A stretch of 42,531 nucleotides of DNA from an uncultured Alphaproteobacteria bacterium (GCA_937776645.1 CALMRI010000005.1:1-42531), one strand, 5' to 3'. Shown: positions 23,926 through 32,469, numbered from the stretch's first letter. Notes: a model not told the origin generated them from the letters alone. Program-made: numbers and translations.

Positions 23926-24726
23926 TTAGGCGCCGATGATTACCGGGCTGACCATCTGGCGGACGGTTTTCATCACTGCCATGGCGACAATTTTTCCAGT
24001 CTTGCGGTTGGTTTCGGCGACCGCCAGGTTTTCGACGAAGCTGAACTTGCCAAACGCGCCCTCGGCGTGAACTTCGCAGACATGGGTATCGATGTTGGTA
24101 TCGGCGATGATCGTCAGGCGGGTCCGGTCCAGCCCCATGCCAGCAAGCGAGACTGCTGCCGAGATGTTGACGTTTTGCGGATACAGCGCCGCCCCTTCGC
24201 GCGGGCTGCCTTCGAAGATCACCGTCGGTTCGGTCATGTTCGGAAGATCGAAGACGCTTTCAGCATGGGTTCCGTACCAGGCAGACGGGTCTTTCCGAAC
24301 AATCATATGGACCGAGGTCAAGCCACCGACGGCGGCGGCGGCCAGGGTATCCAGAGCGCCGATCCCGGCCGAGGGAATGATCAGTTTTGCACCCGATGCG
24401 GTGGCGGCGTCGATGCATCGCTGATACAGCGCGTCATCGGTGAAAGCGCCGACCGAGGTGACCAGAAAGTCGGTGCCGGAGCGCAGGATCCGCTCGCCAT
24501 GATCTTGAACAGCGGCATGGCCGGCGCCTTCCAAAATTACATTAAAGTCATATTTAAAGAATTCTCTAAAATTATTTGTTATAAAAGGATAATTGTCAAT
24601 TTTATGGTCACGATTTCGTCGAACCAGGACGGCGGGAATGACGATCCTGTCGGCGAATTCCTCCTGTACCATCGCGATCACATCGGCACCAATTGCGCCG
24701 GCGCCAAGCAAGCCAAGTTTCAGCAT
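23926..24726 (-). CDS. Aspartate dehydrogenase-family protein (NadX-like)
   Basis: NAD(P)-binding protein of 266 residues with GLLGAGAIG (5-13) and the domain-of-unknown-function-108/aspartate dehydrogenase core: PSAGIGALDTLAAAAVGGL near 118-135, and NIDTHVCEVHAEGAFG near 211-226, which holds the candidate catalytic His. True aspartate dehydrogenases convert L-aspartate to iminoaspartate for NAD synthesis or ammonia assimilation; many genomic members act on unknown amino or keto acids. GGAG eight bases before ATG 24726. It follows the fused E1 gene after five bases. Residues about 42-65 are encoded by a strikingly AT-rich patch although the protein reads on normally. Confidence 0.85.
   Translation of the reverse strand: MLKLGLLGAGAIGADVIAMVQEEFADRIVIPAVLVRRNRDHKIDNYPFITNNFREFFKYDFNVILEGAGHAAVQDHGERILRSGTDFLVTSVGAFTDDALYQRCIDAATASGAKLIIPSAGIGALDTLAAAAVGGLTSVHMIVRKDPSAWYGTHAESVFDLPNMTEPTVIFEGSPREGAALYPQNVNISAAVSLAGMGLDRTRLTIIADTNIDTHVCEVHAEGAFGKFSFVENLAVAETNRKTGKIVAMAVMKTVRQMVSPVIIGA
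24533..24606. other. AT-rich patch inside the aspartate-dehydrogenase-like gene
   Basis: Only about 12 of 74 bases are G or C, against a strongly GC-rich surrounding gene. In the coding strand the codons switch to forms rare elsewhere here (ATA, ACA, AGA, GTA, AAT, TTT) and then switch back abruptly. The frame is unbroken and the encoded segment (KIDNYPFITNNF...) is plausible protein. Confidence 0.85.
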
Positions 24727-24731
24727 TCCAT

Positions 24732-26927
24732 CTACTCCGCCGCAAGGGGCTGACCCAGCGCCGCCAGCATCGCCGTATAGCCGGCCCGAATTTCTTCATC
24801 ACCGGCGATCGCCGCCCGTTCCAGAACCTTGGAGATGGTTGGTGAGGCGTGATGGCCATGCACCCGCATCACTGGCTGGTCGAGATGATCGAACAACCGT
24901 CGCTGCAGCTCGTCGGTCACGATGGCACCATAGGAGGCGGTGAGCGGGCCTTGTTCGACCACCAGTACATTGTTGGTCTTGGCGACGCTGGCGCCGATGG
25001 TCTGCCAGTCCAGCCCGGCCCGGTCGAGCGAGCGCAAATCGATCACCTCGGCATCGACGCCCATTTCCTCGGCGATGCGCATCGCCTTGGGGACCATCGC
25101 CAGGTAGGTCAGCACGGTGAACGCCGCGCCCTTGCGCACGACTTTGGCCTTGCCCAGGGGGATGTGATAGTCGAAATCCTCCACCGGGCCGGGGCCGTCG
25201 GCGTTGTAAAGTTCGACATGCTCGATTACCAGCACCGGGTCATTGCACCTGAGGGCGCTGTTCATCAGGCCGACATAGTCGAACGGCGTGGTCGGAGCGA
25301 CGATGCGCCAGCCGGGGAATTGGGCATAGAGCCCCGCCGGGTCCATCGAATGCTGGGAGCCGTAACCGGTGCCCATGGCGCATTTGGTGCGGAGCACCAG
25401 CGGCATGGTTAGGGTATCGCCGAACATGTGGCGGAACTTGCCGATCTGGTTGAACACCTGATCGGCGGCGACCATGGTGAAATCGGCATACATGAATTCG
25501 ACGATCGGGCGGAAATGGCCATCTACCGCCGCGCCACCGGCCAGCCCGACAAAACCGAGCTCGGTAATCGGCGTGCCCAGGACCCGGTCGGGAAACCGGT
25601 CCGCCAACCCCCGCGTCGCGCCATTGGTGCCGCCGCGCAGCCGGTGGATATCCTCGCCCATGATGACAATGCGCGGGTCCTCGTCCATACGCTTGCCCAT
25701 GACCGTAGAGATAGCGTCGACGACCGTCATTTCCTTGACCTTGCCGGTGAAACTCTCCAACTCCTCGAAGCGGACGCCGTCGAACTCCGACAGATCGCTT
25801 CTAAGACCGGTATCGACGCTGGCGGTGTTCGGCCAGAGGGCCGGGATCACCCGACGGCGGTTGCCATCGGCCTCGACCAGATTGGCCACCACCTGGCGCA
25901 TGGTCTCGACCGAGCGTTGGCGCAGCATCGCTGCATCCTCCGCTTTCAGCATGTCTCGGGCGATCATCTCGCCCGCCACCCGGTCGATCGGGTCACGGGC
26001 CCGCCAGGAATCCTCTTCCTCCTTGGTCCGATAGCCAAAGGCGCTGCCGGGCAAAGGGCCGTTCTGGTGGAAATAGCGATAGCAATCGGCCTCGATCACC
26101 ACCGGGCCTCGGCCGGAGCGCATGATCTTCAGAGCCTTTTGCATGGCGATGCTCACCGCCAGCGGGTCCATCCCATCAACCTTGAAAGCCGGGATGCCAT
26201 AGGCGCCGCCGCGCGATGACAGCCGGGTTTCGCGGGTTGACTCGTCGGGCCGTGTGGCCACCGCAATTTGGTTGTTCTCGATGAAGAAACAAATAGGCAG
26301 ATCCCAGGCGGCGGCGAGATTCATGCTTTCCGGCACCGAGCCGATATGCACCGCGCCGTCGCCGAGAAAGCTCACCACCACGTCGTCGAGGCCCTGCTTG
26401 CGGCGCGAGAAGGCGGCGCCATTGGCAAACGGCACGCCGCCGCCGACAATGGCGTTGGTGCCAATTACCCCACAATCCTCCCAGCGCAGATGCATCGAGC
26501 CGCCGCGGCCGCCGGTGAAGCCCTGCTCCAGTCCCATGATCTCAGCCAAGGTGGTTTGCAGCATCGGCGGTATCATCGCCGGCTCGGTTTTGCCGAGCGG
26601 GTCGACGCCCTGGTCTTGGATGACGTGGTTCAAGGCCTTGGCGAGGAATTGATGATGGGCTCGGTGCGAGCCGTTGATCCGGTCGCTTGAGCCGAGTCCA
26701 GTCATGGCGCCAACAGCGACCCCCTCTTGACCGATCGAGGAATGCGCCGGGCCGTGCACCAGTTGCTCCGAGGCGAGGTCGAGCACCGCTTCCTCGAAGG
26801 CGCGGATCAGGTTCAGGTGGTGCAGCATGCCGAGGAGATTGTCGCGGCCGGCGATCTCCCAATCCCTGGCCGTGGTGCGGATTTCCTGCCAGGGGGCGGC
26901 ATGGGTGAGATTGATGGTTCGGCTCAT
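24732..26927 (-). CDS. Fused alpha/beta E1 of a 2-oxoacid dehydrogenase (ThDP-dependent)
   Basis: 731-residue protein joining both E1 subunits. The alpha half holds HGPAHSSIGQEGVAVGA (58-74), SHRAHHQFLA, GGRGGSMH (139-146) and the ThDP motif from GDG (189-191) to NN (218-219). The beta half starts near residue 400: VVDAISTVMGKRMDEDPRIVIMGEDI, then GTPITELGFVGLAGGAA and VEFMYADFTMVAADQ. Such fusions decarboxylate branched 2-oxoacids, pyruvate or acetoin and pass the acyl group to a lipoyl E2. No E2 or E3 lies in the window, so it either uses subunits encoded elsewhere or works without them. ATGA overlap with the upstream dehydrogenase gene. Confidence 0.92.
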   Translation of the reverse strand: MSRTINLTHAAPWQEIRTTARDWEIAGRDNLLGMLHHLNLIRAFEEAVLDLASEQLVHGPAHSSIGQEGVAVGAMTGLGSSDRINGSHRAHHQFLAKALNHVIQDQGVDPLGKTEPAMIPPMLQTTLAEIMGLEQGFTGGRGGSMHLRWEDCGVIGTNAIVGGGVPFANGAAFSRRKQGLDDVVVSFLGDGAVHIGSVPESMNLAAAWDLPICFFIENNQIAVATRPDESTRETRLSSRGGAYGIPAFKVDGMDPLAVSIAMQKALKIMRSGRGPVVIEADCYRYFHQNGPLPGSAFGYRTKEEEDSWRARDPIDRVAGEMIARDMLKAEDAAMLRQRSVETMRQVVANLVEADGNRRRVIPALWPNTASVDTGLRSDLSEFDGVRFEELESFTGKVKEMTVVDAISTVMGKRMDEDPRIVIMGEDIHRLRGGTNGATRGLADRFPDRVLGTPITELGFVGLAGGAAVDGHFRPIVEFMYADFTMVAADQVFNQIGKFRHMFGDTLTMPLVLRTKCAMGTGYGSQHSMDPAGLYAQFPGWRIVAPTTPFDYVGLMNSALRCNDPVLVIEHVELYNADGPGPVEDFDYHIPLGKAKVVRKGAAFTVLTYLAMVPKAMRIAEEMGVDAEVIDLRSLDRAGLDWQTIGASVAKTNNVLVVEQGPLTASYGAIVTDELQRRLFDHLDQPVMRVHGHHASPTISKVLERAAIAGDEEIRAGYTAMLAALGQPLAAE

Positions 26928-27868
26928 TCCCCGATCTCCTTGGCTGCGTCCATTTTGTGCCGGGTCAGCGCCATCAGCCGTCGGTCACGCCAGGTGGTTC
27001 GCTCGGCGAGACCGCTGGCCGGCATCACGGTTCGGCGGTCTTGTTCAAGCCTAGCGTATTTCTCCGAGGTCCAGGGCCGAAACTCTGTCTGCTCGCGGGC
27101 GATTTCCTCGAAGGCCGGACCAAAACGCTCAAGATAATCGCGGATGCCGCCTGGCGCGTTCAGATCGATTGTCTCCATCGGTCCCATGAACGACCATCTG
27201 AGGCCAAGGCCATGCTTCAAAGTTTTGTCCAGGTCGGCTCCGGACACCACGCCATCCTCGATCAGTTTGAACGCCTCGGTCAGCAGCGCGACCTGCAGTC
27301 GGTTCAGCACGAAGCCCTTGACCGGTTTGTTGATGCTGATCACCGCCATGCCGGCGTTCTCGAGGAACGTCCGGGCGCCAGCGAGGGTCTCGGCACTGGT
27401 CGTATCGGCGCCGGAAAGTTCGACGATCGGCAGTAGATAGGGCGGGTTGGCCGGGTGGGCGACCAGCATGCGCGCGGCGCCGGCCATGCCGTCGGTGATT
27501 TCGTGACAGGGGATTGCCGAGGTCGAACTGGCGATGATCGTCGCCGGCGGCGCGATCGCGTCCATACGCGTGAAAAGGTCGCGTTTTACCTCGAGGCGTT
27601 CCAGCGCGTTTTCCTGCACCCAACTGGCCCCCTCAAGCGCCGCCTCAAGGGTATCGGCCCGGTGAATGCGGGACCGCACCGCACTGGCCCCATCGATCAG
27701 CCCATTGGCTTCCAGATCGGCGAGATTATCGTCCAGCAGCAGCATGGATTTGTCGAGCGCCTCGGGGAAGGCGTCGTAGAGCGCAACTTCATGGCCGATC
27801 CGGGCGTAGACCATGGCCCAGGAGCGGCCGATCAACCCAGCCCCGATGATGGCGATTGTTTTTTGCAT
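26924..27868 (-). CDS. L-gulonate 3-dehydrogenase-like / 3-hydroxyacyl-CoA dehydrogenase family
   Basis: NAD-dependent 3-hydroxyacid dehydrogenase of 314 residues, lambda-crystallin type. Rossmann motif IIGAGLIGRSWA near residue 6, SSTSAIP, the catalytic His in AHPANPPYLLPIVELSG, and the C-terminal GLGLRWSFMGPMETIDLNAPGG, all of which favour L-gulonate 3-dehydrogenase or carnitine-dehydrogenase-like enzymes over fatty-acid 3-hydroxyacyl-CoA dehydrogenase (HPxNPP as opposed to HFFNP). A GGGAGAA ribosome site precedes ATG 27868. First gene of the unit with the fused E1, the aspartate-dehydrogenase-like protein, the small protein and the hydrolase. Probably oxidises a free 3-hydroxyacid. Confidence 0.9.
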   Translation of the reverse strand: MQKTIAIIGAGLIGRSWAMVYARIGHEVALYDAFPEALDKSMLLLDDNLADLEANGLIDGASAVRSRIHRADTLEAALEGASWVQENALERLEVKRDLFTRMDAIAPPATIIASSTSAIPCHEITDGMAGAARMLVAHPANPPYLLPIVELSGADTTSAETLAGARTFLENAGMAVISINKPVKGFVLNRLQVALLTEAFKLIEDGVVSGADLDKTLKHGLGLRWSFMGPMETIDLNAPGGIRDYLERFGPAFEEIAREQTEFRPWTSEKYARLEQDRRTVMPASGLAERTTWRDRRLMALTRHKMDAAKEIGE

Positions 27869-27981
27869 GTTGACGTTCTCCCTCGCTCCTATTGTTTCGG
27901 GCGCGAACAGAGCTGTCCAGCGGCGTGGCTCGCTAAAGGCGGGGTATCGTCAATTGGATTGATGGTCGCTGGAGCGAGCGT

Positions 27982-28740
27982 CTATTGCTCCGGCGCTGAG
28001 CGTCCGAAAAAATGCCCAGCGAAACCGCCGAGTAGGGCCCAGAACAACGCCGAAATGGCAATCGAGGTCGCGGCGAATTGCGCCGCCAGTTCGGCCGGTG
28101 CTCCGCCGCCAGGAAACTCATACGGGAGCGGCGCTCCAAAGACATGCGGGGCAGCGATGACGATGACGCCCACGGCTTTCCAGATTGTGCCTTCGGTGAA
28201 GATCAACAGCCAAAGTCCGGCAATCGCGGCCACGGCGGCGGCGATCCACCAGATCTGCCGCGCCATCAGATCGACCGCCGCGGCGCCGGGTATTTCGGGC
28301 GCCAGGCCGAGCGCCGGGGCCAGGGTGAAGGCGACGAAACCACCAGCGCCCCACAACACACCGCGCCGGGCATCGACCGGCTCGCCGCGCAGAGCCATGC
28401 CCGCGACCAACAATAGCGCAAAGCCGATCCCCGCTAGGATGGTCGTCAAGCTTGTGTAGAAAATTCGCTCGATGCCGGCGGTGGGCGCCCAGGCGTCGCC
28501 GTGCTGATGGTCTGATTGGCCGTCGACGCGCCACAGCGGCATCGGCGCGGCGTCAGGTTTGTTAAGCCGAAGCGCCGCAGAAAACAGCACCGCGCGCCCT
28601 GCCGGGTCTGTTTTTGCCGTATCCTCGTAAGTTTCGGCCTGCAGAATGATCGGAACCGTCGTCAACTGGTGGATCGTCGAAATGATCACGCCGGCCAAGA
28701 GACCGGCGGCGATCGCGGCGAAAAACAGGCGGCGGATCAC
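27982..28740 (-). CDS. cbtA: CbtA: predicted cobalt transporter membrane subunit
   Basis: Membrane protein of 252 residues with about six hydrophobic helices (LFFAAIAAGLLAGVI, TTILAGIGFALLLVAG, GVLWGAGGFVAFTLAPAL, IWWIAAAVAAIAGLWLL, GVIVIAAPHVFG, SIAISALFWALLGGF). Family marks are HQLTTVPIILQAETYE after the first helix and HGDAWAPTAGIERIFYT before the second. I place the start at GTG 28740, with AAGG eight bases before it and 10 bases after the cbtB stop; the longer open frame to 28827 would run through cbtB and adds an unlikely Arg/Pro/Thr-rich leader. CbtAB is a predicted cobalt uptake system from comparative genomics, usually under B12 control. Confidence 0.9.
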   Translation of the reverse strand: MIRRLFFAAIAAGLLAGVIISTIHQLTTVPIILQAETYEDTAKTDPAGRAVLFSAALRLNKPDAAPMPLWRVDGQSDHQHGDAWAPTAGIERIFYTSLTTILAGIGFALLLVAGMALRGEPVDARRGVLWGAGGFVAFTLAPALGLAPEIPGAAAVDLMARQIWWIAAAVAAIAGLWLLIFTEGTIWKAVGVIVIAAPHVFGAPLPYEFPGGGAPAELAAQFAATSIAISALFWALLGGFAGHFFGRSAPEQ

Positions 28741-28750
28741 CCTTTGAGCC

Positions 28751-28927
28751 TTAGTGGCAGGGGAAAGCCGTCGTGTGACGGGTGTCGTGGGCGGCGTTGT
28801 GGATCGCCTGGGGATGCGCGAAGCCAACCCCGATGATCAAAAACGTGCCGACCACCAGTCCGAGAACCACCGCGATCATCGTCTCGGAACGCGCGATCTG
28901 GAGCTGTTGGATGTTCTGGTTTTGCAC
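28751..28927 (-). CDS. cbtB: CbtB: small His-rich cobalt transporter subunit
   Basis: 58-residue protein, starting at GTG 28927 with GGGAG eight bases upstream. It has an N-terminal soluble part (QNQNIQQLQIARSE), one membrane helix (MIAVVLGLVVGTFLIIGVG) and the diagnostic C-terminal metal-binding tail FAHPQAIHNAAHDTRHTT followed by AFPCH, with six histidines and a Cys. This is the classic CbtB arrangement and sits directly before cbtA. Easily missed because of its length and GTG start. Confidence 0.9.
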   Translation of the reverse strand: MQNQNIQQLQIARSETMIAVVLGLVVGTFLIIGVGFAHPQAIHNAAHDTRHTTAFPCH

Positions 28928-28957
28928 TGATAGGTCTCCCGTGCGCTGCTTACTTGG

Positions 28958-28988
28958 GCGCGGTCAAATCCAATGGACAGGACCGCGC
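28958..28988 (-). promoter_or_regulatory. Hairpin in the cbtB leader
   Basis: Perfect 8-base arms GCGCGGTC / GACCGCGC with a 15-base loop, 30 bases upstream of the cbtB start. The loop contains TCC-att-GGA that can pair further. It may attenuate or regulate cbtBA. It does not show the conserved cores of a cobalamin riboswitch, although GGGAGACC just before the start faintly resembles a B12 box. Confidence 0.4.
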
Positions 28989-29062
28989 GACATGCCCTAA
29001 CGTAACGCGCCAGGGTGTGGTCTGAAAAGTCCCATATTGACGTTTTTCGGCTTGTCGGTGAT

Positions 29063-29077
29063 ATCACGGGTCGTGAT
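29063..29077. promoter_or_regulatory. Dyad ATCACG-ggt-CGTGAT upstream of cbtBA
   Basis: Perfect 6-base inverted repeat with a 3-base centre, about 136 bases upstream of cbtB and 70 bases past the end of the D-2-hydroxyacid dehydrogenase gene. Shape and position fit a repressor operator for cbtBA; no regulator gene is adjacent. Confidence 0.35.
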
Positions 29078-29146
29078 GGCGGCTTCAAAAGCGAGCCGAT
29101 GCCCGTCAATTCCCGCTAAACGTCGCAGAAAAACCCCCTGCGCCGA

Positions 29147-30142
29147 TCAATTTACCGGATGGATCGGCGGCCTACCGTTGAGCACCCTGACTAGGTCAGC
29201 CCCTGCCGTGCCGGCGATGGTGCGCAGGCATTCGCGGGTCGAGCCGGCCATGTGCGGGGTGAGGATGATATTCGGTGCCTCGTAGATCGGGCTTTTCGGA
29301 TCCGGCGGCTCGCCCTCTAGGACGTCGAGGGCCGCGCCGCCCAGCCGGCCCTCGCTCAGTGCCTGGGCCAGCGCCGCCTCGTGGATCAAGCTGCCGCGCG
29401 CGCAATTAACGATCATGGCGTCGGGTTTCATCAGGCTGATCGAGCCCGCGTTGATCATGTGCCGCGTCGCCGGGATCGCGGGGGCATGCAGGGTCAGAAT
29501 ATCAGCGGCGGCCAGCACCGACTCGAAGCGCATTGGCTCGGCGCCGCGTTTGCTGATTTCAGCATCGGATAGCGCTGGGTCATGGGCCACGACGCGCATC
29601 CCGAAGGCCTTGGCGATCATCGCCACCCTTTGGCCGATCTGACCTAGGCCGATCAGGCCGAGAACCCGCCCTTTCAATTCGCCGCCAGTATGCCTGGCAC
29701 TGTCCCAGGCCCGATCTGCCTTTACCTTGTGGGCCGCGTCGGGGATCCGCCGAAGCAGGGACAGCATAAGGCCGAGGGTGATCTCGGTGACCGCATCGGC
29801 ATTGGCGCCGGGGGTGTTGGTGACCAGGACGCCGCGCTCGGTGCAGGCGGCAACATCGACCGGATCGACACCGGCACCGTGTACCGCGACAATCTTCAGG
29901 TCCGGCAATCTGTCGAGCAGGGAGGCGGTGACGTAGCCCGACCGCAGCAATATCCCGCCGGCGCCCTGGAGCTGTCCGGCCCAGTGGGCTTCCTCCTCGC
30001 CGGCCAGCGGCTTGTAGGGCAGCGCCACGTTCCGCACCTCGAAAGCGCCACCGGCGGCAGCGATGACCGAGGCCTCTAGGATTGGCAGATCGACGGTCGC
30101 GGCAAGCGCGATCCAGGCAGGGGGCCCAGCAGGTGTGCTCAT
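29147..30142 (-). CDS. D-2-hydroxyacid dehydrogenase
   Basis: Formate/glycerate-dehydrogenase-family protein of 331 residues. NAD motif LGLIGLGQIGQRVA; the catalytic set is Arg in VNCARGSLI, Glu in DVLEGEPP and His in LTPHMAGST; the substrate loop LLRSGYVTA and VHGAGVDPVDVAAC is typical. Likely reduces glyoxylate, hydroxypyruvate or another 2-ketoacid. Start at ATG 30142 (weak GGA upstream); the open frame continues further upstream, but that part is low-complexity and not family-like. Divergent from the Ldh-type gene with about 110 bases between, so the two 2-hydroxyacid enzymes may share control. Confidence 0.9.
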   Translation of the reverse strand: MSTPAGPPAWIALAATVDLPILEASVIAAAGGAFEVRNVALPYKPLAGEEEAHWAGQLQGAGGILLRSGYVTASLLDRLPDLKIVAVHGAGVDPVDVAACTERGVLVTNTPGANADAVTEITLGLMLSLLRRIPDAAHKVKADRAWDSARHTGGELKGRVLGLIGLGQIGQRVAMIAKAFGMRVVAHDPALSDAEISKRGAEPMRFESVLAAADILTLHAPAIPATRHMINAGSISLMKPDAMIVNCARGSLIHEAALAQALSEGRLGGAALDVLEGEPPDPKSPIYEAPNIILTPHMAGSTRECLRTIAGTAGADLVRVLNGRPPIHPVN

Positions 30143-30252
30143 ATCGGGTGGTCCAACTTTGGCTAAAGGATCCGGCGCGAATATTACCGATTTAGCGGGA
30201 ATTTGGAATGGCGCAAGCGCTAGCTTAAAGTGTCGCTGACGAAACACCAGGA

Positions 30253-31290
30253 ATGGCCGCCGCAATGCCCACGCCTCCCATGCAGCCCACGATGCTGATC
30301 GCACTGATCCGAGACTCGCTAATGGCCGGGGGATTTTCTGAGGAGAATGCCGATATCGTTGCGGCGCATCTGGTCGATGCCGAAATGAAGGGTGTCGGCA
30401 GTCACGGGGTGAATCGGTTGGGCCTCTATCTCGGTGAGGCCAAGCGCGAGGTTATCGATCCGCTCGCCGATCCGGTGATCAGCGAGCCGCGTGATGGGAT
30501 GCTGCATGTCGACGGGGGCGGCGGTATCGGCATTGTCGCGATGAAACGCGCCACCGACGCTGGGATCAAGGCGGCGCGGCAACGCGGCATGGCGACCGTC
30601 GGGATCGTCAAATGCGGCCATACCGGTCGGATGGGCGCCTATGGAGAACAGGCGGCCAAGGCTGGGTTCATGGCGCTGAGCCTCGGCGGCGGCGGGCGCC
30701 GGCAGTGGGGTAACGTGGTGCCGTTTGGCGGCCTTGATCCGGTGATGAGCACTAATCCTTATACATTCGCGCTGCCGGGCGGTCCGGACGATCCGGTGGT
30801 TTGTGATTTCGCGATCTCGACCTGGCCGGCCGGCAAGGTCGCGGTGGCGCGGGCAAATGGCGACACGCTGCCGCCGGATGTGTTGGTGGACAAGAACGGG
30901 CAGCCCTCGAGCGATCCGGAAGCCTTCTATGATGGCGGGGCGCTGTTACCGGCGGCTGGCCCTAAGGGCAGCGGTATGGGTGTCATCGCTGAGATGATGG
31001 GGGATGCGATGCTCGGCGAGGCGGTGGAATATAACTGGCTGATGGTGTTGATCCGCGCCGACGCGTTTCGACCGATGTCGGATTATAACGAGGCGGCGCA
31101 GGGTTTCATGGCCGAGGTGCGCGGCTCAACCCCGGCGCCGGGATTCGATCAGGTCATCATGCCCGGAGAACGGGAAACCTCTCAGGCCCGCGCTGCTGAA
31201 GCGGCTGGTGTCATCGTCGGTGACGGCATCTGGAAGGGGATCGTGACGGCGGCCCAATCGGTGGGGATTGAGCCGGCGGAGTATGTGTAA
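30253..31290 (+). CDS. Ldh-family (malate/L-lactate/ureidoglycolate) dehydrogenase
   Basis: Malate/L-sulfolactate/ureidoglycolate dehydrogenase fold, 345 residues: VDAEMKGVGSHGVNRLGLY near 42-60 with the His of SHG, CGHTGRMGAYGEQAA, the NAD-binding LDPVMSTNPYTFALPG, FAISTWPAGKV and the C-terminal MPGERE. These enzymes oxidise L-2-hydroxyacids with NAD(P). The exact start is uncertain: ATG 30253 has CAGGA immediately before it, ATG 30265 would place that element 12 bases away. Sixteen bases separate it from the TauD-type dioxygenase, so they form a pair. Confidence 0.9.
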   Translation: MAAAMPTPPMQPTMLIALIRDSLMAGGFSEENADIVAAHLVDAEMKGVGSHGVNRLGLYLGEAKREVIDPLADPVISEPRDGMLHVDGGGGIGIVAMKRATDAGIKAARQRGMATVGIVKCGHTGRMGAYGEQAAKAGFMALSLGGGGRRQWGNVVPFGGLDPVMSTNPYTFALPGGPDDPVVCDFAISTWPAGKVAVARANGDTLPPDVLVDKNGQPSSDPEAFYDGGALLPAAGPKGSGMGVIAEMMGDAMLGEAVEYNWLMVLIRADAFRPMSDYNEAAQGFMAEVRGSTPAPGFDQVIMPGERETSQARAAEAAGVIVGDGIWKGIVTAAQSVGIEPAEYV

Positions 31291-31306
31291 GGGGAGGGAC
31301 AAGGCC

Positions 31307-32398
31307 ATGCGATCGAGATTACCCAGCGCGGTACATCGCGCACCGATCACCGAGCCCAGCGCCTGGACGTCGGCGGATCTGAACAACGGCGATGAGTGGG
31401 AAATCCATCTGGAGCCTCGACAGGTAGGCGATCTCCTCGGCGCCCTGAAGAGGGAAAACCGCCAGGCGTTGCCGCTGGACCAGATTACCCGCGAGGCCTT
31501 TGCCCTGCCGAATTGCGGAGCGGTGATCTCACGGATTCGCCAGGGGCTTTGCACCGGGCGTGGTTTTGCCCTGATGCATGGATTTCCGGTCGAGGGGCAT
31601 GAACGCGAGGATATCGCGCGGATGTATTGGGGGTTTTGCGCCCATCTCGGCCTTGGGTTGACGCAAAACAGCGATGGCGGGCTAATTCACTATGTGACCG
31701 AAGGGCGATTGCGGCCAAGTCAGGGAACCCGAGGTGTTGGTAATCCGGGTACGGTCTCGCTGCATGTGGATCTGGCGGATTGCACGAGCTTGCTTTGTGT
31801 ACAGCAGGCTGCCGGCTCGCCGAAAAGCCAGCTGGCCAGCTCAACCCAGATTCATAACGCGTTGTTGCAGCGTTCGCCCGAAGTTTTGGGGCGGCTCTAT
31901 CAGGGTTTTGCCTGGGATCGCCAGAACGAGCATGGCTTGACTGAGACCCCGACTACCGGTTATCGGGTGCCGGTGTTCAGCCAGCACGGTGGCCAGGTAT
32001 CGTGCCGCTATAACCGCAATTGGATAACAAAGGCGGCCCAGCGCGGCGATGGATTTTCAATCGAAGAGACGGCGCTTCTGAATTTGTTCGACGCGCTGGC
32101 GCGGGAAAACCGTTTTGAGTTCCCGTTTCTGCCCGGCGACGTGCAGTTCGTGAATAATTATGTGGTCCTGCACGGGCGGGCGCCTCACACACCGGCGCTG
32201 AGCGAGGCCGAGGCGAGGGTGCTGGTGCGAATTTGGTTTAATATCGACGAGATCCGCCCGTTCGCCGATCACGCCATCATCAGGCACGGCATCCTACGTC
32301 ACGGCCTGCTCGGCTGGTCTGCCAAGGATGTGACCGTTGGGTTGGCCGGGCGGGCTCATGATCGTCGACCAGAGGACGCAGCGCCGGCGGCGGTCTGA
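31307..32398 (+). CDS. TauD/TfdA-family Fe(II)/2-oxoglutarate dioxygenase
   Basis: Non-haem iron dioxygenase of 363 residues. The metal triad is His153 and Asp155 in SLHVDLAD, and His289 in VVLHGR; Arg308 in VLVRIW would bind 2-oxoglutarate. FVNNYVVLHGRAPHT is highly characteristic of the gamma-butyrobetaine/TauD-like branch. A strong purine-rich ribosome site (GGGGAGGGA) precedes ATG 31307. It hydroxylates some small carboxylic acid, with the upstream Ldh-type enzyme perhaps oxidising the product. Converges on the nitrile hydratase alpha gene. Confidence 0.9.
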   Translation: MRSRLPSAVHRAPITEPSAWTSADLNNGDEWEIHLEPRQVGDLLGALKRENRQALPLDQITREAFALPNCGAVISRIRQGLCTGRGFALMHGFPVEGHEREDIARMYWGFCAHLGLGLTQNSDGGLIHYVTEGRLRPSQGTRGVGNPGTVSLHVDLADCTSLLCVQQAAGSPKSQLASSTQIHNALLQRSPEVLGRLYQGFAWDRQNEHGLTETPTTGYRVPVFSQHGGQVSCRYNRNWITKAAQRGDGFSIEETALLNLFDALARENRFEFPFLPGDVQFVNNYVVLHGRAPHTPALSEAEARVLVRIWFNIDEIRPFADHAIIRHGILRHGLLGWSAKDVTVGLAGRAHDRRPEDAAPAAV

Positions 32399-32469
32399 CT
32401 GTACTACGCCGGCCTCACGCCGTTCCGGTTTATCGAAACGTCGCCGTGGCCTTATCAGGGCGAGGCGTA

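Noticed and set aside
25428..26219. Plus-strand open frame opposite the fused E1
   Set aside because: It lies fully inside the E1 gene, is rich in His/Asp/Arg shadow sequence and has no ribosome site.
28928..29146. Cobalamin riboswitch upstream of cbtBA
   Set aside because: GGGAGACC before the cbtB start resembles a B12 box, but I could not find the conserved GCCACTG-type core or the surrounding paired elements; the hairpin and dyad seen do not match the class.
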